Assembly: GCA_012513235.1 (NCBI GenBank)
Contig: JAAZCO010000140.1
Span: 1-15,078, forward strand
DNA length: 15,078 nucleotides
DNA from: Gammaproteobacteria bacterium
Lineage (GTDB): Bacteria > Pseudomonadota > Gammaproteobacteria > Pseudomonadales > Pseudomonadaceae
Direction of reading: 5' to 3'
A program made the translations under genes and the position numbers. The notes beneath the pieces were generated by a model. That model saw only the letters and a list, made by a program, of their open reading frames with translations, ran no database searches and was not told the origin of the DNA. This document shows, piece after piece, positions 1 through 7,060 of the stretch (the first letter of the stretch is position 1; each line of letters opens with the position of its first letter).

Positions 1-401
1 ATATCCATCACCGGCAATGAGCCAAGGCGCACCATCATTTCAAAGGAGCGCGCATATAAAAAGTCGCCAACTAAGACGCTGGGTGCATTACCCCACTTAG
101 CATTCGCAGTCGAACGACCGCGGCGCAGGTCTGATTTATCAACAACGTCGTCGTGCAACAGAGTTGAAGTGTGTAAAAACTCAATCACACCTGCAAGTAA
201 GCGCAGTTCGTCATCCTGTTTGCCAACTGCATTACCGGCTAATAACACCAGCAGTGGACGTAGGCGTTTGCCGCCAGCGGAGATGATGTAATCACCGATT
301 TTTTCTACCAAAGGAATGCGTGAGGACAGTTGTTGTTTAATGATGCCATCAACTGCAGCAAAATCTTCAGCGACGATTTGGTAAAAAGCCTGTGGTTGCA
401 T
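1..401 (-). CDS. ispB: Polyprenyl (octaprenyl/nonaprenyl) diphosphate synthase, N-terminal part
   Basis: The gene is cut by the left window edge; 133 codons are visible from an ATG at 399-401. The product condenses isopentenyl diphosphate units onto an allylic diphosphate to make the ubiquinone side chain, in the cytoplasm or at the membrane. Visible family marks are GGKRLRP (residues 43-49), the chain-length region EFLHTSTLLH (74-83) and the first aspartate-rich motif DDVVD (84-88), which holds Mg-diphosphate, followed by LRRGRSTAN. The second aspartate motif lies outside the window. The start is supported by a weak AGGCAG upstream and by a good promoter about 30 bases away. It is divergent from rplU, the usual arrangement in gammaproteobacteria. 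The length of the side chain made cannot be read from this part. Confidence 0.95.
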   Translation of the reverse strand, partial: MQPQAFYQIVAEDFAAVDGIIKQQLSSRIPLVEKIGDYIISAGGKRLRPLLVLLAGNAVGKQDDELRLLAGVIEFLHTSTLLHDDVVDKSDLRRGRSTANAKWGNAPSVLVGDFLYARSFEMMVRLGSLPVMD

Positions 402-432
402 GACTCTGCCTGCTCTAAAAAGGTTATGCGGC

Positions 433-461
433 ATGCTATGAGGCGCACGCCTATCTGTCAA
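433..461 (-). promoter_or_regulatory. Predicted sigma70 promoter for ispB
   Basis: On the minus strand an exact TTGACA (456-461) is followed after 17 bases by TAGCAT (433-438, 4 of 6 consensus bases). Transcription would begin near 426, leaving a leader of about 25 bases before the ispB ATG. The site was found by eye and has not been tested. Confidence 0.6.
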
Positions 462-479
462 GGTAAGCGCATTGAGTGC

Positions 480-508
480 TTGCGTCTCTAATGTTCTATG
501 CGTACAAT
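480..508 (+). promoter_or_regulatory. Predicted sigma70 promoter for rplU-rpmA
   Basis: TTGCGT (480-485) and TACAAT (503-508) are separated by exactly 17 bases. The -10 is strong (5 of 6) and the -35 is weak (3 of 6). Transcription would begin near 515, giving a leader of about 130 bases before rplU. The promoter is back to back with the ispB promoter, with 18 bases between the two -35 boxes. Confidence 0.5.
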
Positions 509-645
509 TCGCGCTCCTGAACTTTACTTGGGCAACTCCCTGCCTTACGCAATTGCGGTGTGTCTTAATCCAACACGCAGCAGCCATGCCAACCGATACT
601 TATTATTATAAAGCGTTGGGTGAGCAGGAATAACGGAGATATACA

Positions 646-957
646 ATGTACGCAGTAATTGTAACTGGCGGTAAGCAATACAAAGTCGCTGAAGGCGAAT
701 TTTTGAAAATTGAAAAACTGGACGTACCAGTCGGCGAAGCTATTTCGTTTGACCGCGTTCTGTTAATCGGCAACGGCGAAGATGTGAAAATCGGTGCGCC
801 AGTTGTTGACGGTGCTAAAGTGACAGCTGAAGTGATTGACCAAGGTCGTCACGATAAAGTAACTATTATCAAGTTCCGTCGTCGTAAGCACAGCATGAAG
901 CGTCAGGGCCACCGTCAGTGGTACACTGAAGTTAAAATCACTGGTATTCAGGCTTAA
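646..957 (+). CDS. rplU: 50S ribosomal protein L21
   Basis: The 103-residue product is the standard length for bacterial L21, a 23S rRNA-binding protein of the large subunit. It opens with the family signature MYAVIVTGGKQYKV and has the basic segment KFRRRKHSMKRQGHRQ at about residues 76-91, which contacts rRNA and matches the L21 signature near the C-terminus. A GGAG ribosome binding site at 635-638 lies 7 bases before the ATG. It is the first gene of a two-gene operon with rpmA, 39 bases apart, transcribed away from ispB. Confidence 0.98.
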   Translation: MYAVIVTGGKQYKVAEGEFLKIEKLDVPVGEAISFDRVLLIGNGEDVKIGAPVVDGAKVTAEVIDQGRHDKVTIIKFRRRKHSMKRQGHRQWYTEVKITGIQA

Positions 958-996
958 TTGCTGAACCCCTAAACTGATTGATGGAGTGTTGTTCTC

Positions 997-1254
997 ATGG
1001 CAACGAAAAAAGCTGGTGGTAGTACTCGTAACGGTCGCGATTCGGAAGCTAAACGCTTAGGCGTTAAGATGTACGGCGGCCAAACGGTTAAAGCAGGAAA
1101 TATTATCGTGCGTCAGCGCGGTACAGAATTCCACCCAGGTCCTAATGTGGGCATGGGCAAAGATCACACCTTGTTTGCTAAAGAAGCAGGCGTGTTGAAA
1201 TTTGAAGTTAAAGGTGCTTTTGGACGTCGCTACGTTAGCGTCGTTTCAGCCTAA
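997..1254 (+). CDS. rpmA: 50S ribosomal protein L27
   Basis: The 85-residue product is the normal length for L27, whose N-terminal tail reaches towards the peptidyl transferase centre. The start MATKKAGGSTRNGRDSEAKR and the internal GGQTVKAGNIIVRQRGT are typical of the family. The N-terminus begins directly with the mature-type Ala-Thr-Lys-Lys and lacks the cleavable extension known from Firmicutes. A GGAG at 983-986 precedes the ATG by 10 bases. A strong intrinsic terminator starts 16 bases after the stop codon, so rplU-rpmA forms a closed unit and obgE must be transcribed either by read-through or from its own promoter. Confidence 0.98.
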   Translation: MATKKAGGSTRNGRDSEAKRLGVKMYGGQTVKAGNIIVRQRGTEFHPGPNVGMGKDHTLFAKEAGVLKFEVKGAFGRRYVSVVSA

Positions 1255-1270
1255 GTAGCTTTACACGGAA

Positions 1271-1298
1271 AAGCCCTGTCATATGACGGGGCTTTTTT
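1271..1298 (+). terminator. Intrinsic terminator after rpmA
   Basis: AAGCCCTGTC (1271-1280) pairs with GACGGGGCTT (1285-1294) with one G-U pair, around the four-base loop ATAT. The stem runs into six T residues (1293-1298). Confidence 0.9.
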
Positions 1299-1533
1299 GT
1301 TTGTGCAGGCAGTAAAGACGGACTCTCCGTGCTTGTTGTATCCTGCGTATATATTTATCCGGAATCTCTGCAAAAGTGCCTGCGTGCGCGATCTGCAGCG
1401 TTGCGCGGTACTTGAAAGCTCGCCTATCAGTACGATATGTCTCGCTTTCTGCGTTCCGTGTGCCTTGCATCTCATCGGGCTCGGCGATTTTTTCAGAGAT
1501 TCCATAGCCTGCGGGCTCGCAGGAGGCACGTAA
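1299..1533 (+). other. Leader region between the rpmA terminator and obgE
   Basis: These 235 bases hold no convincing gene. The open frame at 1297-1533 starts inside the terminator T-run and its Cys-rich product resembles no family I know. An AT-rich stretch at 1348-1358 (TATATATTTAT) could supply a -10 for obgE, but I find no matching -35. The last 30 bases hold a hairpin that overlaps the obgE ribosome binding site and is listed separately. Confidence 0.5.
1508..1526 (+). promoter_or_regulatory. Hairpin overlapping the obgE ribosome binding site
   Basis: CCTGCG (1508-1513) and CGCAGG (1518-1523) form a perfect 6-bp stem around the loop GGCT. The ribosome binding site AGGAGG is at 1521-1526, so its first three bases lie in the 3' arm. 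The ATG at 1534 follows the site by 7 bases. Folding would partly hide a strong Shine-Dalgarno sequence. A regulatory effect is inference. Confidence 0.5.
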
Positions 1534-2757
1534 ATGAAGTTTGTTGATGAAGTATCGATTGTTGTAAAAGCCGGTGATGGCGGTAATGGTTGCATGAGCT
1601 TTCGCCGTGAAAAGTTTATTGAGTTTGGTGGTCCAAACGGTGGTGATGGTGGTGATGGCGGCTCCGTATATATGGAAGCTGACGTCAACCTCAATACCCT
1701 GGTCGACTATCGTTACACCCGTCGCTTTAATGCGCAACGTGGTGAAAATGGTCGCGGTGCTGACTGTACTGGCGCTCGCGGTGAAGATCTGATCTTGAAA
1801 GTACCTGTGGGTACCACGATTATTGATGCTGATACCCAAGAAATCATTGGTGACCTGACCGTTGAAGGTCAGCGCATTATGGTTGTGCAGGGTGGTTGGC
1901 ACGGTCTAGGTAACACCCGTTTTAAATCCAGTACCAACCGCGCGCCACGTCAAACCAGCGATGGTAAGCCGGGTGAGTTGCGCAACCTCAAGCTGGAAAT
2001 GAAAGTCTTAGCTGATGTGGGTTTGTTGGGCTTGCCTAACGCTGGTAAAAGCAGCTTTATTCGTTCAGTCTCGGCTGCGAAACCCAAAGTGGCGGACTAT
2101 CCTTTTACCACCTTAGTGCCGAACCTTGGCGTGGTGAGTATTGGTCGTTATAAAAGCTTTGTCATCGCGGATATTCCCGGTGTGATTGAAGGTGCGGCAG
2201 AGGGCGCTGGTTTAGGTATTCGCTTCCTCAAGCACTTAACCCGGACCCGTTTGCTGCTGCATATCGTTGATTTGGCGCCGATTGATAACACCGATCCAGC
2301 GCAAGATGCACAAATTATTGCTGATGAGATTGAGGCTTTTAGTCCTTCATTAGCGGAGCGTGATCGCTGGTTAGTGTTGAATAAAGTCGATCAGCTATTA
2401 GAGTGTGAGCGTGAAGAGCGCAAACAAGCAGTGATTAAGCAGTTGGGCTGGACCGGTCCGGTGTTTATGATTTCCGCACTGGATGGCGAAGGCACCAAAG
2501 AGCTCGCGCAAGCCATGATGCGTTATCTGGAAGAGCGTGATCTGCGTATCAGCGAAGATAAAGAATACGCTGAGCACCTGATTGATCTTGATCAGCGTAT
2601 CGAAGATGAAGGTCGTGCGCGTCTGCAAGAGCTCGACGATAAACGCGCCTTGCGTCGTGCTGGTGTTAAAGCGATCGAAGATGCTGAAGATGACTTTGAT
2701 GAAGAAGATGACGAAGATGATGAGGACGGCGCAGAGATTATCTACGTTAATCATTAA
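1534..2757 (+). CDS. obgE: Obg family GTPase (CgtA/ObgE)
   Basis: This essential ribosome-associated GTPase acts in late 50S assembly and growth control. The glycine-rich Obg domain (about 1-159) opens with MKFVDEVSIVVKAGDGGNGC and contains the GGPNGGDGGDGG run. The G domain follows with G1 GLPNAGKS (166-173), the switch I threonines in the FTT run just after it, G3 DIPG (213-216), G4 NKVD (283-286) and G5 SAL (314-316). The C-terminus has an acidic tail rich in Asp and Glu (about 383-400), as in enterobacterial and pseudomonad homologues. The 407-residue length is in the family range and no motif is missing. The start is set by AGGAGG at 1521-1526. It lies downstream of rplU-rpmA, which is the conserved bacterial order, and 66 bases upstream of proB. 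Confidence 0.98.
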   Translation: MKFVDEVSIVVKAGDGGNGCMSFRREKFIEFGGPNGGDGGDGGSVYMEADVNLNTLVDYRYTRRFNAQRGENGRGADCTGARGEDLILKVPVGTTIIDADTQEIIGDLTVEGQRIMVVQGGWHGLGNTRFKSSTNRAPRQTSDGKPGELRNLKLEMKVLADVGLLGLPNAGKSSFIRSVSAAKPKVADYPFTTLVPNLGVVSIGRYKSFVIADIPGVIEGAAEGAGLGIRFLKHLTRTRLLLHIVDLAPIDNTDPAQDAQIIADEIEAFSPSLAERDRWLVLNKVDQLLECEREERKQAVIKQLGWTGPVFMISALDGEGTKELAQAMMRYLEERDLRISEDKEYAEHLIDLDQRIEDEGRARLQELDDKRALRRAGVKAIEDAEDDFDEEDDEDDEDGAEIIYVNH

Positions 2758-2823
2758 CTGATGGCTTGACTTGGCGGCTGCTCAATCGGCTGCTGAGTAT
2801 GAAAAATCAACAGGATTGGTGTT

Positions 2824-3942
2824 ATGCGTGACAAAGTGACGGGCGCTCAGCGCTGGGTAGTGAAAATTGGCAGTGCGCTCTTAACCGCTGATGGCCGTGG
2901 TCTTGACCGCAATGCCATGGCGATTTGGGTACAGCAAATGGTAGCGCTGCGCAGACAAGGCATTGATCTGGTATTGGTGTCTTCGGGTGCTGTGGCTGCA
3001 GGTATGAGTCGTCTGGGCTGGCTTGAGCGTCCTAGTGCGATTCATGAGTTGCAAGCCGCTGCTGCTGTGGGGCAGATGAGTTTAGTTAAAGCCTGGGAAA
3101 GCAGCTTTGCTGAGCACAATGAGCGCACCGCGCAAATTCTGCTAACCCATGATGATCTCTCTGATCGTAAGCGTTATCTAAATGCACGCAGTACTCTGCG
3201 TACTTTGTTGGAGCTGGGTGTGATTCCAGTGATCAATGAAAACGATACCGTAGCCACGGATGAAATTCGCTTTGGTGATAACGATACTTTAGCCGCTTTG
3301 GTGGCTAACTTGGTTGAAGCTGATTTGTTGGTGATTCTCACCGATCGTGATGGTATGTACGACGCCGATCCGAGCAAAAATCCAGATGCGCAAGTGATTT
3401 ACGAAGCGCGTGCTGATGATCCAAAGCTTGATGCGATGGCTGGCGGCAGTGCTGGTGCTTTAGGCCGCGGTGGTATGCAAACTAAATTGCGTGCTGCACG
3501 TTTAGCTGCGCGCTCAGGTGCTTACAGCGTGATTGTCGGTGGCCGTATTGAGCATGTCTTAGATCGTCTGCATGCTGGTGAGCGCTTAGGTACTTTGTTG
3601 ACGCCAGAGCAGTGCCGCGATGGTGCGCGCAAGCAATGGCTGGCAGGGCACTTACAAACGCGTGGCACTTTAACCTTAGATGCAGGCGCAACCAAAGCGT
3701 TAACCGATGATCATAAAAGTTTGTTATCGGTAGGCGTGACCGCGGTGCAAGGTAATTTCTTGCGCGGTGAGATGGTGGTCTGTGTTGATGATCAGGGCGT
3801 GGAAGTGGCGCGGGGTTTAAGTAATTACAGTTCAGCAGAAGCGACTAAAATTATTGGCCTGTGTTCAGAAAGTATTGTGGAAACTCTAGGTTATATGGCT
3901 GAAGCTGAATTGATTCATCGTGATAACTTAGTGATTCTTTAA
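2824..3942 (+). CDS. proB: Glutamate 5-kinase
   Basis: The enzyme phosphorylates L-glutamate with ATP, the first and usually proline-inhibited step of proline synthesis in the cytoplasm. The amino-acid kinase domain spans about residues 8-255, with the phosphate loop VKIGSALLT (13-21), VSSGAVAAG (52-60), the glutamate-site run NENDTV (138-143), FGDND (150-154) and LTDRDGMY (172-179). A C-terminal PUA domain (about 275-360) makes this the two-domain form; the total of 372 residues is typical. AGGA at 2812-2815 supports the ATG. The 66-base gap after obgE contains the 8-base direct repeat CGGCTGCT twice but no clear terminator, so cotranscription with obgE is likely. Confidence 0.97.
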   Translation: MRDKVTGAQRWVVKIGSALLTADGRGLDRNAMAIWVQQMVALRRQGIDLVLVSSGAVAAGMSRLGWLERPSAIHELQAAAAVGQMSLVKAWESSFAEHNERTAQILLTHDDLSDRKRYLNARSTLRTLLELGVIPVINENDTVATDEIRFGDNDTLAALVANLVEADLLVILTDRDGMYDADPSKNPDAQVIYEARADDPKLDAMAGGSAGALGRGGMQTKLRAARLAARSGAYSVIVGGRIEHVLDRLHAGERLGTLLTPEQCRDGARKQWLAGHLQTRGTLTLDAGATKALTDDHKSLLSVGVTAVQGNFLRGEMVVCVDDQGVEVARGLSNYSSAEATKIIGLCSESIVETLGYMAEAELIHRDNLVIL

Positions 3943-3992
3943 ATCTTGTATTGAACAAGTGTATTGGGTAAACCCTTGCTGATTGAATACTC

Positions 3993-4029
3993 AAGCCCCT
4001 GCGCTCATCGCTAGCACAGGGGCTTTTTT
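3993..4029 (+). terminator. Intrinsic terminator after proB
   Basis: AAGCCCCTG at the base of the left arm pairs with CAGGGGCTT. After one C-A mismatch, three more pairs (GCT/AGC) close a 7-base loop (4006-4012). Seven T residues follow (4023-4029). There is no T-run on the other strand, so it mainly serves the plus-strand operon, although it sits just beyond the end of the convergent NAD synthetase gene. Confidence 0.88.
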
Positions 4030-4038
4030 GTGTCAGAG

Positions 4039-5685
4039 TCAGTCGCCGCGCTGCCAATGATTGGTCACTGGATAGCGACGGTCACTGCCAAAACTGCGTT
4101 TGCTGATGCGTGGTCCAAGCGCGGCTTGGCGACGTTTGTATTCGCTTAAGTCCACCAAGCGTAAAATACGCATCACCATGTCATGCTCAAAGCCTTGGGC
4201 AATAATGGCGTGAGCGGACTGATCCTCCTCGACATAGAGGCGCAATACTTCATCGAGAATTTCATAGGGCGGCAAGCTGTCGGCATCTGTTTGGTCCGGT
4301 GATAGTTCTGCCGAGGGCGCGCGGGTGATCACACGCTCAGGAATCACGCGGCCTAAACTATTGCGGTAGCGGGCTAAGCGATAGACCAATAGTTTGGAGA
4401 CATCTTTGAGCAGTGCAAAGCCGCCGGCCATATCGCCATATAAAGTGCAATAGCCCACCGCCGTTTCACTTTTATTACTGGTGGTGAGGACTAAGTAGCC
4501 GTTTTTATTGGAGAGTGCCATCAGTAGGTTACCGCGGCAGCGCGCTTGCAGATTTTCTTCAGTGGTATCGTGCGCACTACTGGCAGGCATCTTGGCAAAG
4601 ACTGGCGCGAGGGTTTGGCTAAAGGCGTCCACCATCGGCGCAATGGCCAGTGTTGTGTAATCCACCCCCATAATACGTGCTTGCTCAGCGGCATCGTCTT
4701 GGCTGATTTGCGCGGTGTAATGGTAAGGCATCATCACTGCTTGTACTTTGTCAGCCCCTAAAGCGTCTGCAGCAATGGCCAGCACTAAAGCCGAATCAAT
4801 GCCACCTGATAAACCTAGCAAAACACCTTTAAAACCGTTCTGCTCAACATAGTTACGCAGACTGAGCATCAGCGCTTGATAAACGCTGGCTTCTTCGCTG
4901 AGCAGGGGTTCGACCGTCGAGCGCTCAATATGGCAATCCGAGCGGGTAAAGTGTAATTCGACAGTGCAGAGTTGCTCGCTAAAGGCGGGTGCACGCTGAC
5001 GTAAATTACCTTGCGCGTCCACAGTGCAACTGCCGCCATCAAAAATCACATCATCTTGTGCGCCCACCTGGCTGGCGTACAAAATAGGCATTTGCGCATG
5101 CTGGGCGTGTTGGCTGAGCATCTGCTCGCGCTCTGACTGTTTATTGACGTGAAAAGTTGAGGCGTTGAGGCTGACAATCATATCTGCGTTAGCAGCACTG
5201 GCTTGCTCAATAAAAGCCGATTGCCAAATGTCTTCACCGATACCAATGGCAATATTGAGGTTATTGACCTCTATACACAGTGGCTGCTGGCCCGGTTTAA
5301 AGTAACGCTGACCAAAAGCGGTAGGGTCAGAGGGTAGAAACTGTTTTTTATAAACCGCTTGTAGTTGACCTTGATAAAAATGCGCACAGCAGTTGTAGCG
5401 CACACCGTGCTCAATCCAAGGGTAGCCAACGAGTACATGCAACTTGTGGGGTAGCGCAGTGCACAGGCGATCCAGTGCCCGCTCAATACGTACTTGCATA
5501 CTATCGCGCAGCAGTAAATCCTGTGCGTTATAACCGCACAGCGACAGCTCAGGAAAAACAATCAAGTCCGCCTGCTGGTGGTGCAGAGCGTGAACACTCG
5601 AGTCGAGAATACGTTGTAGGTTGCCGTCAATGTCGCCAACACGCATATTCAATTGTGCCAGTACAGTGCGCAATACAGTTGCCAT
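4039..5685 (-). CDS. nadE: Long-form NAD+ synthetase with a probably inactive glutaminase domain
   Basis: The C-terminal half is a normal NAD+ synthetase, which amidates nicotinic acid adenine dinucleotide with ATP: LLGLSGGIDSALVLA (PP-loop), TSNKSETAVGY, GGFALLKDVSK, PPYEILDEVL and EYKRRQA are all present. The N-terminal half (about 1-270) has the nitrilase fold that normally frees ammonia from glutamine. Its Glu (E46 in FPELSLCGY) and Lys (K114 in KKQFLP) are present. The nucleophilic Cys expected in the CEDIW motif is Gly150 (codon GGT on the minus strand, 5236-5238), and the usual LPNYGVFDE loop is replaced by LPSDPTAFG. I infer that the enzyme uses free ammonia or an outside donor. I chose the ATG at 5683-5685 (548 residues) because AAGGGA lies 6 bases before it; the in-frame TTG at 5691 directly abuts that site. 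Confidence 0.95.
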   Translation of the reverse strand: MATVLRTVLAQLNMRVGDIDGNLQRILDSSVHALHHQQADLIVFPELSLCGYNAQDLLLRDSMQVRIERALDRLCTALPHKLHVLVGYPWIEHGVRYNCCAHFYQGQLQAVYKKQFLPSDPTAFGQRYFKPGQQPLCIEVNNLNIAIGIGEDIWQSAFIEQASAANADMIVSLNASTFHVNKQSEREQMLSQHAQHAQMPILYASQVGAQDDVIFDGGSCTVDAQGNLRQRAPAFSEQLCTVELHFTRSDCHIERSTVEPLLSEEASVYQALMLSLRNYVEQNGFKGVLLGLSGGIDSALVLAIAADALGADKVQAVMMPYHYTAQISQDDAAEQARIMGVDYTTLAIAPMVDAFSQTLAPVFAKMPASSAHDTTEENLQARCRGNLLMALSNKNGYLVLTTSNKSETAVGYCTLYGDMAGGFALLKDVSKLLVYRLARYRNSLGRVIPERVITRAPSAELSPDQTDADSLPPYEILDEVLRLYVEEDQSAHAIIAQGFEHDMVMRILRLVDLSEYKRRQAALGPRISKRSFGSDRRYPVTNHWQRGD

Positions 5686-5955
5686 ACTCAATCCCTTATC
5701 AATAATCAGACAGAAGAACAGTTTAGCAAAGGCTAGCGCTCGAGATGCGATTACTACGGATAAATCATAACGGACTATGGCGCAGATTGATTTTCATTGT
5801 ATTGTAATCAACTGTTGCGCAGCAGAGTTGGTAGGCTTGAGTGTTTATCATCGCTACTGTGGTGTAGATAAGCTGTATGGTTTTGTCGGCTAAAACCAGT
5901 TGAGCAGCCTCGCGTTGTGCGCGTGCTTTGTTATTAAAAATAAGAGAGAGTTGAA
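5686..5955. other. Divergent intergenic region between nadE and the SDR gene
   Basis: These 270 bases separate two genes transcribed in opposite directions and so should hold both promoters. The stretch is AT-rich near 5760-5810 and 5930-5945. I found isolated box-like hexamers, such as TTGATT at 5787 and TATGAT on the minus strand at 5764-5769, but no pair with acceptable spacing. No gene, terminator or clear operator was seen. Confidence 0.5.
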
Positions 5956-6714
5956 ATGCAGTTAAAAGATAAAGTTATTATTGTGACCGGTGGTGGCCAA
6001 GGTTTAGGTCGTGCGATGGCTGAGTACTTGGCGGGTAAGGGTGCGCACTTAGCGCTGGTTGATTTAGATCAAGACAAGCTCAATACGGCAGTGAGCGCTT
6101 GTGCAAGTGCTGGCGTACAGGCGCGTGCTTATCTGTGCAACGTGGCGAATGAAGAACAAGTGACGCAGATGGTGACGCAGGTTGCCACTGATTTTGGTGC
6201 GATTCATGGCTTGGTCAATAATGCTGGTATTTTGCGTGATGGCCTGACCATTCGGGTTAAAGACGGCGAAATGAGCAAAATGAGTCTTGCCAACTGGCAG
6301 GCGGTGATTGATGTGAACTTGACCGGTGTGTTTTTGTGCACCCGTGAAGTGGCAGCCAAAATGATTGAGCTGAAAAACCAAGGCGCGATTGTTAATATTT
6401 CTTCAATCTCGCGTGCGGGCAATATGGGTCAAGCCAACTATTCAGCTGCTAAAGCAGGTGTGGCTGCCGACACAGTGGTGTGGGCGAAAGAACTGGCGCG
6501 TTATGGTATTCGTGTTGCGGGTGTTGCGCCTGGCTTTATCGAAACAGAAATGACCCTTAGCATGAAGCCTGAAGCCTTAGAGAAAATGACTGCTGGTATT
6601 CCACTGCGACGCATGGGTAAGCCCGCAGAGATTGCGCATTCAGTAGCCTACATCTTTGAGAACGACTACTACACGGGTCGTATTCTTGAATTGGATGGTG
6701 GCTTGCGTTTATAA
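5956..6714 (+). CDS. Short-chain dehydrogenase/reductase (FabG-like SDR)
   Basis: This is a classical SDR of 252 residues with a Rossmann fold. Visible motifs are the cofactor loop TGGGQGLG (11-18), NNAG (88-91), a catalytic Ser at 149 or 150 in NISSIS, and YSAAK with Tyr162 and Lys166. The tail ELDGGL is typical of 3-oxoacyl-ACP reductase-like members. Asp36 at the end of the second strand (LALVDLD) usually goes with NAD(H) rather than NADP(H), unlike true FabG, so a housekeeping FabG role is less likely. The segment between NNAG and the catalytic Ser (about 93-115) has a longer loop with KDGEMSKMS. Purine-rich GAGAGAG before the ATG is the ribosome binding site. The substrate is unknown. 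A similar SDR lies near groEL-ampG in P. aeruginosa as I recall. Confidence 0.93.
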   Translation: MQLKDKVIIVTGGGQGLGRAMAEYLAGKGAHLALVDLDQDKLNTAVSACASAGVQARAYLCNVANEEQVTQMVTQVATDFGAIHGLVNNAGILRDGLTIRVKDGEMSKMSLANWQAVIDVNLTGVFLCTREVAAKMIELKNQGAIVNISSISRAGNMGQANYSAAKAGVAADTVVWAKELARYGIRVAGVAPGFIETEMTLSMKPEALEKMTAGIPLRRMGKPAEIAHSVAYIFENDYYTGRILELDGGLRL

Positions 6715-6732
6715 CGCGTGCTGATTTGATGT

Positions 6733-6804
6733 GAGCAAGAGCAAGAGCAAGAGCAAGAGCAAGAGCAAGAGCAAGAGCAAGAGCAAGAGCAAGAGCAAGA
6801 GCAA
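6733..6804. repeat. Perfect hexanucleotide tandem repeat (GAGCAA)x12
   Basis: Twelve uninterrupted copies of GAGCAA begin 18 bases after the SDR stop codon. All copies are identical, which points to recent slippage. The repeat lies in no supported gene. On the plus strand its three frames would read Glu-Gln, Ser-Lys or Ala-Arg; a minus-strand frame would read Ser-Cys. None has a convincing start and ribosome binding site. Copy number is likely to vary between strains. Confidence 0.97.
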
Positions 6805-6828
6805 GTTGCTGACTTAGCGCATGTTGTG

Positions 6829-6923
6829 CTGCAGGCTAGGTGTTTATCCGTCGATGAGCCCGTCCGGGGCTCAACTCCGGCGCTACGCCATCTGTGGCTG
6901 CGCCTGTCACACATAGCCTGCAG
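6829..6923 (+). repeat. Structured 95-bp intergenic element, copy A
   Basis: The ends CTGCAGGCTAGGTGT (6829-6843) and ACACATAGCCTGCAG (6909-6923) are complementary at 14 of 15 positions. Between them are two hairpins. The first is GAGCCC (6856-6861) with GGGCTC (6867-6872). The second is in GGCGC...GCGCC with an inner GCCA/TGGC around TCTG (6879-6904). The whole would fold as a three-way junction in single-stranded DNA or RNA. It shares a 32-bp core (6877-6908) with copy B. No coding capacity was seen. Confidence 0.8.
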
Positions 6924-6947
6924 GACTGTCGAACATTGATATTGCTG

Positions 6948-6981
6948 GCAATGACGTAGCATTGAACAGTTATGTCATTGC
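6948..6981. repeat. Inverted repeat between the two structured elements
   Basis: GCAATGAC (6948-6955) and GTCATTGC (6974-6981) are perfectly complementary around an 18-base loop. The repeat sits in the 137-bp spacer between copies A and B. With such a long loop and no T-run it is a weak terminator candidate; it may be chance or part of a larger fold. Confidence 0.45.
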
Positions 6982-7060
6982 ATATTGATGCAGTATTAAT
7001 TCAGAGTTCGTTATGAGTGACTTGCTACAAGCTAGCCGACCACATCAATGCTCAATGAGT

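Noticed and set aside
1297..1533. Plus-strand 78-codon frame between rpmA and obgE
   Set aside because: It starts in the terminator T-run, lacks a ribosome binding site, resembles no family and ends exactly at the obgE start region.
2766..2804. Separate promoter for proB starting at TTGACT (2766)
   Set aside because: The only -10-like sequence is about 26 bases away, too far for sigma70.
5686..5691. TTG start of nadE at 5691, two codons upstream
   Set aside because: AAGGGA directly abuts the TTG, whereas it stands 6 bases before the ATG at 5685.
6733..6804. CRISPR array
   Set aside because: The repeats are direct 6-base units with no spacers, and no cas genes are present.
6730..6939. Plus-strand frame open through the GAGCAA array (Glu-Gln run), in frame with the SDR gene
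   Set aside because: It is separated from the SDR by TAA and TGA stops and has no start codon with a ribosome binding site.
6669..6962. Minus-strand open frame with a long Ser-Cys repeat, a possible Cys-rich small protein
   Set aside because: The repeat is only the GAGCAA array read in reverse. The frame overlaps the SDR 3' end and copy A, and has no ribosome binding site or family resemblance.
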